41,662 nt of DNA, taken from positions 40,001 through 81,662 of the forward strand of contig JBBHKE010001102.1 in the NCBI GenBank assembly GCA_037447655.1, in the 5' to 3' direction. Below, piece by piece: positions 23,901-32,300 of the stretch (position 1 is its first letter; every line of letters starts with the position of its first letter). This DNA comes from Zygnema cylindricum (Eukaryota > Streptophyta > Zygnematophyceae > Zygnematales > Zygnemataceae). The position numbers were made by a program, and so were the translations under genes. The notes under the pieces were generated by a model. That model saw only the letters and a program-made list of their open reading frames with translations, ran no database searches and was not told the DNA's origin.

Positions 23901-25818
23901 AAATCAAGTAAGTCGATTAAACTAATTAAACTTTCAAGTAAGTCAATTAAACTAATTCGACTAATTAATTGACTAATGAATTGATTAATTCAATATATGA
24001 TTTTTCACTACCTTTTTCACTAATTTGTTCACTGCTTTCTCTTTATAACTATTATTTCATTTTTTACTATTTATCTTTTTATTGAAATAGAAGGTGAGAA
24101 AAACAAATGAGAAAAATCAATGAAAATAATTAGAGAACTAAAAAAGTGAAAGCATAATTAAAAAAAAACAATGAGGAAAATTAGTTAGTGAGAAAATGAG
24201 AGAGAAAAATATGAAAGAACACAAGAATAAATATTTAGTTTAAACCTCTCATCTCAAAAGGAGGGGGAGGAGGAGGTAGATGGCAGGGGAGGGGGAGAGG
24301 GGAAAGGGGAGTGGAAGAGGCAGAGGGAGAGGGAGGAGAGGGAGAGGGAGAGGGAGGAAAAGAGTTTCTCTCTCACAGCAAGAATTTGCACTTTCTTCAA
24401 ATCGTTGACATCCACAATCGCCACCTCACAGCCTGTCCCCTCTCCCCACTCCCCAACTTTTTTTTTCAGGCAAGTTTCTCTTTTTTAGAGGCAAGTTTTT
24501 TTTTTTGGGCAAGTTTTTTTTTTGGGCAAGTTTCTTTTTTTTTGGGAGGGACAAGCTTCTTCTCTTTTTTCGGGCGAGTTTCTTCTATTCAGGCAATTTT
24601 CTTTTTTTATTGGCAAGTTTCCTTTTTTTCGGGCTATTTTCTTTTATATTTTTGGCAAGTTTCTTTTGGTAAATGAAAAGACAACAAAAACATGGAAAAC
24701 TAAAAGGACCGACAGCTTTCCTCATTTCACACACTCATTGAAACGAAAAACCGAAAGAAGAAACCGAAATGTACATTGTTGAATTAACTTTTCTCTTCTC
24801 TCTCCCCCTTCCTCCCTCCCTCCCTCCCTCCCTCTCTCTCCCTCCCTCTCTCACCCTCTCTCTCCCCCCCTCTCTCTCTCTTAAACAGGTGTAAAAAGAC
24901 AGCTGAAACAGAAAAAAAAGAAAGAAAGTCCTCTCTATAATTAGCGTGGACCGAAACGTTTCCGAAAAGAAAAAAAAAACGTATCCAAAAGAAAAAAAAA
25001 ATTCTGGACATGAATTGTCCCCAATGGGACATGAATCTTTTTTCCTACATGAAACAGTGTGGACTTTTTCAACCTAAACTTTTTCCATCTATGCGATTGA
25101 CTTGTGATCACTTTTTCGTTGAATCGGAAATAGAGTCCCAAAAAAAGAAACTTTTGGCAATGGAAACGTTTATCATATATAGTATTCGATACAATTGCCC
25201 AAACTCTAATCACAATATCAAATGTAGAAATTAAACATACAATTCACTTGTTCAATGGTTCAATTAACAATATTTTCTTAATAGAATGTTGGATTTTGAT
25301 TTTGGGACTTTCGATTGCGAGGAATGACTTCAGAAAACAATCAATGTTAGAGATAAAAATGTTACATAGAAAACAATTCCTAACGACTGACAGTAATTAG
25401 AAAAAGAGGTAATTTTACATAAAGACATCGTTTGTAGAGTTATTAGCACCATTTGTGATCGTGTTTTAAACATAATGCAAAATAAATTTATGGCAAAATA
25501 AAATTATGGCAAAATAAATTTATGGAAAACCAAATTTTCGGCAAAATAAATTTATGGAAAACCAAATTTTCGGCAAAATAAGTTTACAGCAAAAATAATA
25601 TATGGCCAAATAAGTGTCACGAATTAAAGCTACTGTACGAAACCAAGAAACTCCCCCAGCCCTGAATTAGTGTCATCAATTCTATTTTAAAACAGATGTT
25701 TTTGAATTTATACCAATAAATCTTTTACTCTACTACTAATAAAGTGTAAGTTTAGTGAAGTGTTCGAATTTGTACCTGTTTTAGCATGGAGAGCATCGAC
25801 TGTCTCTTGTGTTCTCAA
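20927..25818 (-). CDS. CofE-like (F420-0:gamma-glutamyl ligase family) C-terminal exons
   Basis: Canonical CofE adds gamma-linked glutamate to coenzyme F420-0 with GTP. The substrate of eukaryotic and cyanobacterial relatives is not known to me. Four exons join with matching phase: 25818-25776 (LRTQETVDALHAKT), 24432-24377 (CEVAIVDVNDLKKVQILA), 23822-23765 (ASSGVNHKALTAALLDNPA) and 21009-20927 (NADEQTPLVLVRGAS, stop TAG at 20929-20927). Junction phases are 1, 0 and 1; acceptors are CTTCAG, GGACAG, TTTTAG and TTTCAG; donors are GTACAA, GTGAGA, GTACCT. The VAIVDVNDL and ADEQTP..VRG motifs drive the call; the latter resembles the CofE C-terminus. A further exon may end at 25999 (VAMRVSKAEF in frame), with its start lost near the N gap. 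The N-terminal part was not found. Exons are tiny (43-83 nt) and introns reach 2.75 kb. The exon chain is strong; the family name is recalled, not searched. Confidence 0.68.
21776..22146. repeat. CT tract with ~53 uninterrupted CCCT units
   Basis: Irregular CTCTCCCCC sequence (21776-21918) is followed by perfect CCCT repeats from about 21920 to 22132, then CT repeats. It lies in the last intron of the CofE-like gene, so the transcribed strand product is (GGGA)n, a strong candidate for RNA G-quadruplexes. Confidence 0.93.
22279..22562. repeat. GGGAGG-rich purine tract
   Basis: Purine-rich plus strand with GGGAGGGAG phrases. The flanks carry two copies of AATAAACCTTCA/CATCCAATGGAAAGGAA wording (22224-22247 and 22577-22601), so the tract may sit inside a duplication. 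Confidence 0.7.
22748..23078. repeat. Inverted repeat (~50 bp arms) around a 10 bp array
   Basis: Left arm 22750-22800 contains GTTAGAATGGTCTTTAAAG and TTAAGAGTCTTCG. Its reverse complement lies at about 23026-23075. Between them, 22925-22998 repeats TCTCAAATAT about seven times. It sits in an intron of the CofE-like gene. Confidence 0.75.
23160..23760. repeat. Two TTTAGGG-like degenerate arrays, opposite strands
   Basis: AACCCTAAAAAACTCG phrases occupy 23155-23235. GGGTTTCAGGGTTTTTAGGG phrases occupy 23597-23757, ending three bases short of the exon 23822-23765 donor region. These are interstitial telomere-like sequences inside an intron. Confidence 0.65.
23836..23970. repeat. ~33 bp tandem array next to an acceptor
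   Basis: AAGTAAGTCGATTAAACTAATTAA and variants occur four times, starting about 14 bases upstream (in sense) of the acceptor of exon 23822-23765. Confidence 0.75.
24250..24365. repeat. GGGAGA-rich purine tract
   Basis: GAGGGAGAGGGAG-type simple sequence that follows, in sense, the donor at 24376. Confidence 0.75.
24460..24672. repeat. ~20-25 bp array, TTTTTTGGGCAAGTTTCT
   Basis: About nine degenerate copies with the core GGCAAGTTT. On the minus strand it lies just upstream of the exon 24432-24377 acceptor. Confidence 0.85.
24787..25234. other. CT tract then unassigned open frame
   Basis: 24787-24883 is CTCCCTCC simple sequence. 25010-25234 (plus) is an ATG frame of 74 codons with ordinary composition (contains FPSMRLTCDHFFVESE). 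It lies within a CofE-like intron on the opposite strand and has no motif I recognise. Confidence 0.3.
25470..25620. repeat. 16/32 bp tandem array, TTATGGCAAAATAAA
   Basis: AAATAAATTTATGGAAAACC with AAATTTTCGGCA repeats at 32 bp after two shorter 16-17 bp copies. Intronic to the CofE-like gene. Confidence 0.85.
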
Positions 25819-26031
25819 CTGAAGAAATTATCCGTACAGTAAAAAAAAACGCAGAAAAAAACAAACAGGTAATGAGGTAAGGATTTAGTAATCAATTCTT
25901 TTCTTTTCTTGACGTTTTCAGTGTCAAAAAATTTAGGAGACTGATGATCAAAGCATAAGAGAGACAAGAAAATAAAAGATGTAGAGATATACTCAAACAA
26001 ATTCAGCCTTAGACACTCTCATTGCAACCAC

Positions 26032-26060
26032 AGAGAGAGAGAGAGAGAGANNNNNNNNNN
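26032..26060. other. GA microsatellite and assembly gap
   Basis: GAGAGAGA runs into ten Ns (26051-26060). On the minus strand a CT tract lies immediately before the possible exon ending at 25999, so the start of that exon cannot be read. Confidence 0.95.
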
Positions 26061-26199
26061 TTTGAAAATTGGTTTTTTGGCTTTTCTTTTTTTGTAAAAG
26101 AGTTTTTGCGGTTTAGAGTTTTGAGTTTTTGATTTATAGGTTTGGATTGTCTTTCATGTTGTGGCTTTGTTTCATAACTATGTAGTTGATTTTTCTTCT

Positions 26200-26540
26200 C
26201 TTCCCCTTTTCTTTTCCCCTTCTTTTTTTTTTCACTGTTGTTAACCCTAGGTTTTTTTACCCTTATGGAGAGGGAGGGTGGACGTACTCAAACTCAGAGC
26301 GGGGAGACGGGACATGCCTGCCAGGTATCCCCCGGGGAGCTTATTATGATCAACCGACCAACGAGATGGTCCCAACAAGGGGGAGTGGGAGGAGGAGAAA
26401 TTTGTACGGATTGAAAGCAGTACAGGGCAGAGGGGCGAGACTCAAACTCATGCAGGTGGGAGGGAGAGGTATTCCCATTTTTTTGGATCCCAATTGTTGT
26501 CACTTTTTTTTTTCTTCCCCTTTTCTTTTCCCCTTCTCTT
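26200..26540. other. GC-rich island between identical pyrimidine repeats
   Basis: A 23-24 bp direct repeat with the core CTTCCCCTTTTCTTTTCC (26200 and 26514) brackets about 290 bp of non-repetitive, GC-rich sequence. It is open on both strands but has no recognised domain. The minus strand contains GAGTTTGAGTCTC at about 26454-26442, like a tRNA-type B box, and TGAGTTTGAGTAC again near 26300. Options: a tRNA-derived SINE, or an exon of the downstream plus-strand gene. Confidence 0.35.
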
Positions 26541-27239
26541 CTTTTTAGTTGATGTATCAATACTTTGTTTCGGTGTTGTACTTTCTGTTAGGTTTGGATA
26601 TTTAGTTTTTGAGTTTTGAGATTTGGCGTTTTTGAGAAAATGTTTTTTTCTTTTCGGTTTTTTGGTTAAAAGTTTGTTTGGGGTTTTTCGGGAAAGGTTT
26701 TTTCGGTTATTTTTTTGTTGTTGTTGTTGTTTGGATGAGTTTGAAGGGTTAAAGGTCATTTAGTCGATGAGTTTCAAAATTTAGGAGAATATTCTTAAAA
26801 CTGTTACTCGTAATTAGTGTGGATAAAATTAATTCTAGTATGGATTAGATGTAAATGTGGTGCACATATATACATATGTATATATACACCTAAATATATG
26901 TATACATCCAACTTAGAATCGATATCCCTTCTGTCACTTTTTTTTTTGTACTCTCTCAATCTGACCATTTTGGTGACTCTCAAACATATTTTTGACATTT
27001 TTTGGGTCTTAACGTCCTTCAATTTTCTCGACATTGTTTTTCGGATTGTTTTCAATCTGTTTCCAAATGAAAAAGTTGATATATCTTTGTTTAACTGCAT
27101 AGTTTTATTTTCGGTTTAACTGTTTATGTGTGTAAAATCCCCAAAATGGAGTTTTAAGTTTTTTCCCACATGTAAATTAAATTTGGTACTGACATAGAAG
27201 CAAAAAAAGATTTGAATCCTAACCGGCACAACTAGTTTT

Positions 27240-27318
27240 TTCTTTTCAATAATTTCCTTCTGGATAATTTCCTTTTTGATAATTTCCTTTTCGATAATTT
27301 CCTTTTTTGATGATTTGC
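27240..27318. repeat. ~16 bp array, GATAATTTCCTTTTT
   Basis: Four to five copies, pyrimidine-rich, upstream of the 27406 exon acceptor. Confidence 0.85.
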
Positions 27319-27405
27319 TTTTTGTTTATCTATTTTAGGGTACTGTTCCATCTTCCTTCTAATTTATTTCTCTCTTTTGTCTCTCAAATTTGTCATTTTT
27401 TTCAG

Positions 27406-28393
27406 ATTTGGGACTTCCCTTCAGAGGAAACTGGAGAACCGTCGCTTCCCTGGGGACTCAGTATTGGAGGTATGTTCAGCTCTATGTTTCCCCATTTTCC
27501 ATTTTCCATTTTCCCGATTTCTGTTTTCCCGATTTCCATTTTCCCGTTTCCCCATTTTTTGTTTTTCATTTCTCCTTTCCCCAGTTCTCTGTTTTCCATT
27601 TCACCATTTCCCATTTTTATGTTTCTCCGTTTGTCCGTTTCTCTCTTACCTATTTCTCGTTTCTCTGTTTTTGTTTTCTGCTGTCCATTTTCTCATTTTA
27701 ACGTCCAAGAAATCTGTCCTTCTATTTCGAGCCCTTTTTTTTCTTTTTAAACTACTTCTTGTATGTATTTGTTTTCTACTGATTTTTATTACTCTTAAAA
27801 TTAACATTACCATGATCATTATCATTATTATTGTCAATGCTATTTTCATTATAATTATCAATATTATTATCATTATTGTTATCATTATTATTATTCATTA
27901 TTATTATCATGATTATTGTCGTTGCTATTTTCATTATTATTATCATTTTTTTTCGGATTATGCCCGGTGACTCTATTTGGAGCTACGTTACAGAATTTTA
28001 ATGGCAAATTTCCAAAAGTCATTAAGGACGTCGTACCTCTTAATGCAAATTTGTTTCACCGGGCATAGTCCGAGATAGCCAGTGGGTGGATATGGAAATC
28101 CCCTATTATTATTATCATAAAATATTTAATATGACATTTCTGTGTGCACTCCAATAACTGCAAGTTATGACGTCTCTAGCCCATTTGTTTTTTTTTTCCC
28201 TTTATTTTTTTTTTCTTCCCTGTTCTTTCTTTCCGCGTATGTTTTTTTCTCTAGTATTGCTGGTGCACTCTATTCTTGACCCTGTTCGTTTTGTTTTTTT
28301 TTCCCTTGTTTTTTCCTTTTCTTTTCCTTTTTTTTCATGTATGTTTCATTCATATATTACATATGTAAGTATATATACACACACACACACACA

Positions 28394-28469
<76 letters not shown>

Positions 28470-31400
28470 GTGTGTGTGTATGTGTGTGTGTGTGTGTGTG
28501 TGCTTCATATATATATATGTTTCTTAAGGCTGGCTGCATTCCAATAGTGCAAATTCCTTTTCTTTTTCCATTCCTTTTTCTTTTTATTTTCCCTTTTTCT
28601 TTTTTTCATATGTATTCCGACCTTTTCATATATGTTTTTCCTTCATGCACTCCAGTAGGCACAAACGTCGACGTCTGGACCCCATTCTTTTTTTTCCCTT
28701 TCCTTTTTCCCTTTTTTTCCCTTTCCTTTTTCCCTTTTTTTCCCTTTGCATATGTTGTTCTCTGCTGTTGCTGTGTGCACTCCAGTGGGCGCAAACTGTA
28801 ATGCCTGAAGCCCATTCCTTTTTTCCCCTTCTTTTTTTCCCTTTTTTTCTGTTTAAATACATTGTTTTCTCTGGTGTTGCTGCCTCCAATGGGCGCAAGC
28901 TATGATGTCCGGAGGTCATTTTTTTTTTGTCCTTTTCTTTTTTTCTTTTCGTATACGTTGTTTTCTCTGGCGTTGCTTTGTGCACTCCTGTGGGCGCAAT
29001 CTATGACATTTGAGCTCATTCTTTTTTTCTCCTTTTTTTTTCCTTTTTTTTACGTTGTTCTCTGGCGTTGCTGCGCGCACTCCAGTGGGCGCCAACTATG
29101 ACGTGGACAGGAGTCAGGTGGAGCCAAAACTGAGGCTCCGCACCAATCACCTGGCGCTGCACATACTGCCAAAACCGGAGGCAGAGATTCGCGCGAAATA
29201 TCCTCTCGGCGTCGCGTCACTCATGCTGGATCTGCGCTTCAGGTAAATCGAAATCCTCCTTTTGACGGATAACGGATAACGGATTGTAAGGTAACGGATT
29301 GTAAAGTAATGGATTTTATTGGAATTGGTTCTAAATAGCAAATAGTAATGGAATAGATTCTAATGTAACAAATGCTAACATTGCGGATGCTAGCATTAGA
29401 AATTTCAACACAAAGGACTTACATACTGCCAAAACTGGCGACAAACCAGTATCCTCTCGGCGTTGTCACTCAATCAAAATCCTTGCTCTTCCTCCCTTCC
29501 TTCTTCAACTCTCCCTCTTCCCCTCTTCCTCTCTTTGCTTTATATGATTAAAAATACAATTGTATGATATGCGTTTCCGCTCATACTGTTGATTAGTGTG
29601 AATAAAATACACTATGTATGGTTTTTTGTACGAAGTGAGGTTAATGGATTATCAAAGATGTGGTATCAATCGAATTGTCTTGACAAGGCGTATGATGTGG
29701 GCTAATTTTTTCCCTAAAAAACGTTTTTTCAAGGTAGTATGATAGAAGTGTGTACTTACTAGGAATACCGCCCATCACTTCAATCCACGTTCATAGGCAA
29801 TCCGTTTTACTTGAACCTGTTTTCTGAGTATTGTAATTTTACTGTTCCCCAAGAGAAATCTCGAGTGAACAATCAGCCTCAGTTGTATTTTACGGAACAG
29901 GGAACTGAATTATACCCTCGGGCAATGTTGGCTTCAGATTTGTTGGTACAAGATCTTGAATTGTGTTGAAAAGTGTACGTATTGAATTGTAAAATACAAT
30001 TCGAACTTTATACTTCATTCGTACAAAATGTGCATTTTGAACATAGTTTTTTTTTGTTGTTTTCTCGTTTTTGTTTTATCGCTCTGGAAATAAGAACTGA
30101 GTAATGCCTCTTATGTGTGTTGTGATAAGCACCTCTACTCTTTTTTGTTTTTTTGCTTTGAGGTCATTTTGACACCATTGGTATTTTGTAATGTTGTGTA
30201 TTGGTAGCCTCTTACCGATAATCGATATGTACCTTTTTTTGACTTAGCGATATATTGGTTCGATATATCGATAAGAAAAATTTCGCGTTAGTTTACCGAT
30301 GTATCGGCTCTATGTACGTATAAAAAAATATCGCGATAATCGACTTTGCCTTTAAAAAAAAATTGTAGGGTACGGTTACAGTCTGCTGATGCTGATCAAC
30401 AATTGTTCTGTACTTTACTGCTATAATTTGGACTCTAGTAAAGAGTCCTGTACTTTTGGTCCTGTGGAGTGCGACTTTATTGTACGGACGTATTGTGCAG
30501 TCCGTACAGGAGTTCTGTACTTTCATTCTACGAAGTACAGACCGGATTGTGATACATGACATGACCTACTATACATCTTATATAGTATAATGCTACATAG
30601 TATATAATTCTACTGTATATTAATACTGTCTATATACAAATGTATTGGCGATAACAATTTATTTGTCACCACGCGATATACCAGGCCCTCTCGCTGTTCG
30701 ATAACCGATAATATCGATTATTGGAATTATCGTGATAGGAAACTTCCCAAGAGATAACAATACTATTTTAGTCATTATTTCACATTGCAACTTTATGCAA
30801 ACCGGTACTATGTATTCAGTATTCAAGGTTCAATTCGGCCATACTGTGTACGGTAGAAAACGGCTTAGTGTTATTATTTTGTTTTTTTTTTCCCCGCTCC
30901 TTGCGGTTTTTTGGAAAGACGACGCACAATAAGAGTTAGATAAAGCTCCTTCAGGTGGAATGTTGAATGGAAATCCATTCCTGTTAAATCTATTTTACCT
31001 TCTAAACCAAAACCTAATTTGCCTATTAAACCTAAACCAGTTTTACCTTGTAAACCTAATCCAATTTTACATCGTAAACCTAAACCTAATTTGCCTATTA
31101 AGCCTAAACCAATTTTGCCTTGTAAAACTAAGCCAATTTTGAAATATATTTTTGCTGCCGATATTGAGACTGGTCTGTTGGGATTGCATAGGCATTTGTC
31201 TAAATGGAATGTGCATAAGAAAACGTATTCTAATAGAATTTATTTAAACGTAACTTATCCTAACAGAACCGATTTAGGTGTAACGGATTCTAACCGAACG
31301 GATTGTAATTTACCGGGTTCCAAGAAATGGATTATATCATAATAGATTCTAACAGAAGGTAACAATTTTTAATGGAAAGGCTTCCAATGTAACAAATTCT

Positions 31401-32121
31401 AACTCAAAAAAAAAAAAAAACCTAACAGATATCAAGGGAATAGATTTTAACAGAACATAATGGATTCTCATGCAACATACTCTAATGAAACTTGTCCTAA
31501 AGTAGTGCATTCTAACGGAATGTATTATAATATACTGGATGCTAACATAGCGGATTTTCCTAAAACAGATGCTAACCAAACATAACGATTTCTAACATAA
31601 CGGATTGTAACCCAATGAAATCCAACATAACAATTGTTAGCATAACAGGATTTTACGGAAGGGATACTAACGGAACATATTCTAACGAGACAGATTCTAA
31701 CTAAACGGAATGAATTCTTATGAAACAAATTCTAACGGAACAGATTCCAACGGAACAGAACAGATTCTAACAAAACAGATTCTATCGGAACGGTTTCTAA
31801 CTTAACGGAACGGATTCTGAGACAACAGAATCCAACGGAACGGAACGGATTCTGCAGAAATAGATTCTAACGGAATAGAACAAATTTTTACAAGGCAGAT
31901 TGTATTGGAACGGAGTCTAATGTGATGGAACGGGTTGTGAGAATACAAATTCTAACCGTAGGGAACAAGTTCTAACAGAACGGAACGGATTCCGTTGGCT
32001 GTTACATGCAGGCTGCCTCTGGACTTCGAGGGAGAGAATCTATGGGGGGCGGCGGGAGGGGCTCGCCTCTTCATGAACCTCACTCACCCTGTGGGGACCG
32101 GCATCCACCTGGCTCCCGGAG
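27406..32121 (+). CDS. Spliced gene, unrecognised; beta-strand-like product
   Basis: Three exons join in phase: 27406-27469 (acceptor TTTTTTCAG, donor GTATGT), 29086-29242 (acceptor CACTCCAG, donor GTAAAT) and 32012-32121 (acceptor ACATGCAG, donor GTAGGA). Together they give 111 residues without a stop, from DFPSEETGEPSLPWGLSIG through VEPKLRLRTNHLALHILP and ASLMLDLRFRLPLDF to ARLFMNLTHPVGTGIHLAPG. Alternating hydrophobic and polar residues suggest beta strands, perhaps a barrel or lipocalin-like sheet; I recognise no family. Exons 2 and 3 are far richer in GC than the introns. Introns are 1.6 and 2.8 kb. A following exon may start at 32707 (acceptor TAATCTCAG, phase correct, begins LNRFKNLRSPSTPVPLFY). 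First and last exons are not identified. Confidence 0.72.
27475..27715. repeat. ~10 bp CCATTTTCC array
   Basis: CCATTTTCC/CCGATTTC phrases repeat for 240 bp directly after the 27469 donor. The frames they open are compositional. Confidence 0.8.
27805..27952. repeat. ATT/ATC trinucleotide tract
   Basis: ATTATTATCATTATT-type microsatellite with CATGATTATTGTC interruptions. Confidence 0.85.
27953..28073. mobile_element. 121 bp MITE with 18 bp TIRs
   Basis: TCGGATTATGCCCGGTGA at 27953-27970 is the inverse of TCACCGGGCATAGTCCGA at 28056-28073 with one mismatch. There is no coding capacity. The left flank is a T run, so target duplication cannot be judged. It sits in intron 1 of the 27.4-32.1 kb gene. 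Confidence 0.75.
28145..29085 (+). repeat. Tandem echoes of an acceptor plus exon start
   Basis: The real exon begins after GCGCACTCCAG/TGGGCGCCAACTATGAC (29075-29102). Degenerate copies precede it at about 28145, 28265 (weak), 28530 (weak), 28646, 28775, 28876 and 28978, spaced about 100-130 bp except where a microsatellite intervenes. Each copy follows a T-rich pyrimidine tract. The copies at 28646 and 28775 keep the AG (CACTCCAGTAGGC, CACTCCAGTGGGC); those at 28876 (CCAATGGGC) and 28978 (CCTGTGGGC) have lost it. The 28775 copy meets TGA after seven codons of the exon frame. Confidence 0.8.
28372..28510. repeat. (CA)n-(TA)n-(TG)n microsatellite
   Basis: CACACACA at 28379-28393, TA repeats to about 28466, then TGTGTG to 28501, followed by ATATATATAT. 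The order makes the whole block self-complementary. Confidence 0.95.
29243..29500 (+). repeat. TAACGGATT array and echo of the exon 2 end
   Basis: After the 29242 donor come GGATAACGGATTGTAA repeats. At 29421-29485 the phrases ACATACTGCCAAAACTGGC and TATCCTCTCGGCGTTG recur. They match the preceding exon at about 29160-29213 (ACATACTGCCAAAACCGG, TATCCTCTCGGCGTCG), followed in both by TCACTC and AATCAAAATCC/AATCGAAATCC. The copy is shortened and frame-shifted. Confidence 0.75.
29614..29969 (+). pseudogene. Two coding-like fragments in an intron, unidentified
   Basis: 29614-29742 is an ATG frame of 42 codons (contains LMDYQRCGINRIVLTRRMM). 29763-29969 is an open frame without ATG (contains GNPFYLNLFSEYCNF and ELYPRAMLASDLLVQDLE), ending in TGA. 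The gap between them, GT at 29734 to AG at 29762, would be a 29 nt intron if real; a frameshift is equally possible. Composition is more protein-like than the surroundings. No family recognised. Confidence 0.35.
30190..30740. repeat. TATCGATA-rich repeat element
   Basis: Clusters of CGATATATCGATA and ACCGATAATCGATA at both ends flank a middle rich in CTGTACTTT and AGTACAG. Similar wording recurs at 32990-33420 and 34255-34410, so this is a family. The terminal clusters are loosely inverse to each other. Confidence 0.55.
30944..31342 (+). pseudogene. Open frame with Lys-Pro repeats
   Basis: One frame is open from 30944 to a stop at 31342 and contains about eight 6-residue repeats of the type KPKPNLPI/KPKPVLPC (30985-31140), then non-repetitive sequence (YIFAADIETGLLGLHRHLSKW). 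The DNA repeat unit is about 18 or 36 bp. An acceptor-like CTCCTTCAG lies at 30946-30954. The last third merges into TTCTAACGGA-type repeats. Could be a host-intron remnant of a structural or surface protein; family unknown. Confidence 0.35.
31190..31998. repeat. Degenerate TTCTAACGGAACGGA array
   Basis: About 45 imperfect copies at 14-17 bp fill the end of intron 2 up to the 32012 acceptor. The same wording (TAACGGATTGTAA) starts the intron at 29265, so one array may once have filled the intron before other sequence was inserted. Confidence 0.85.
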
Positions 32122-32300
32122 GTAGGAGAGGAAGGGAGAGGGAGAGGGAGAGGGAGAGGGAGAGGGAGAGGAGAGGGGAGAGGGAGAGGAGAGGGAAGCG
32201 AGTGCTGTCGGACTGACATCCACCTGGCAGCGGGCCGTAGGAGAGGGAGGAGGAGGGGGAGGGGGAGGGTGGGAGGGAGGATTTATTCAGGTAAGTCTTA
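32122..32300 (+). repeat. GGGAGA array and echo of the exon 3 end with donor
   Basis: (GGGAGA)n follows the 32121 donor. At 32210-32253 the sequence GACTGACATCCACCTGGC.. and GTAGGAGAGG repeats the exon end at 32096-32130 (GACCGGCATCCACCTGGC.. and GTAGGAGAGG). The GT of the donor is kept. A strong GTAAGT at 32300 follows a purine-rich stretch that could be a further small exon. Confidence 0.75.

Noticed and set aside
27307-27970. Phe/Pro-rich frames of 147 and 197 codons
   Set aside because: Apart from the 64-base exon at 27406-27469, they read through the CCATTTTCC array and the ATT tract.
28357-28547. Tyr/Ile and Thr/His repeat frames
   Set aside because: Translation of the dinucleotide microsatellite.
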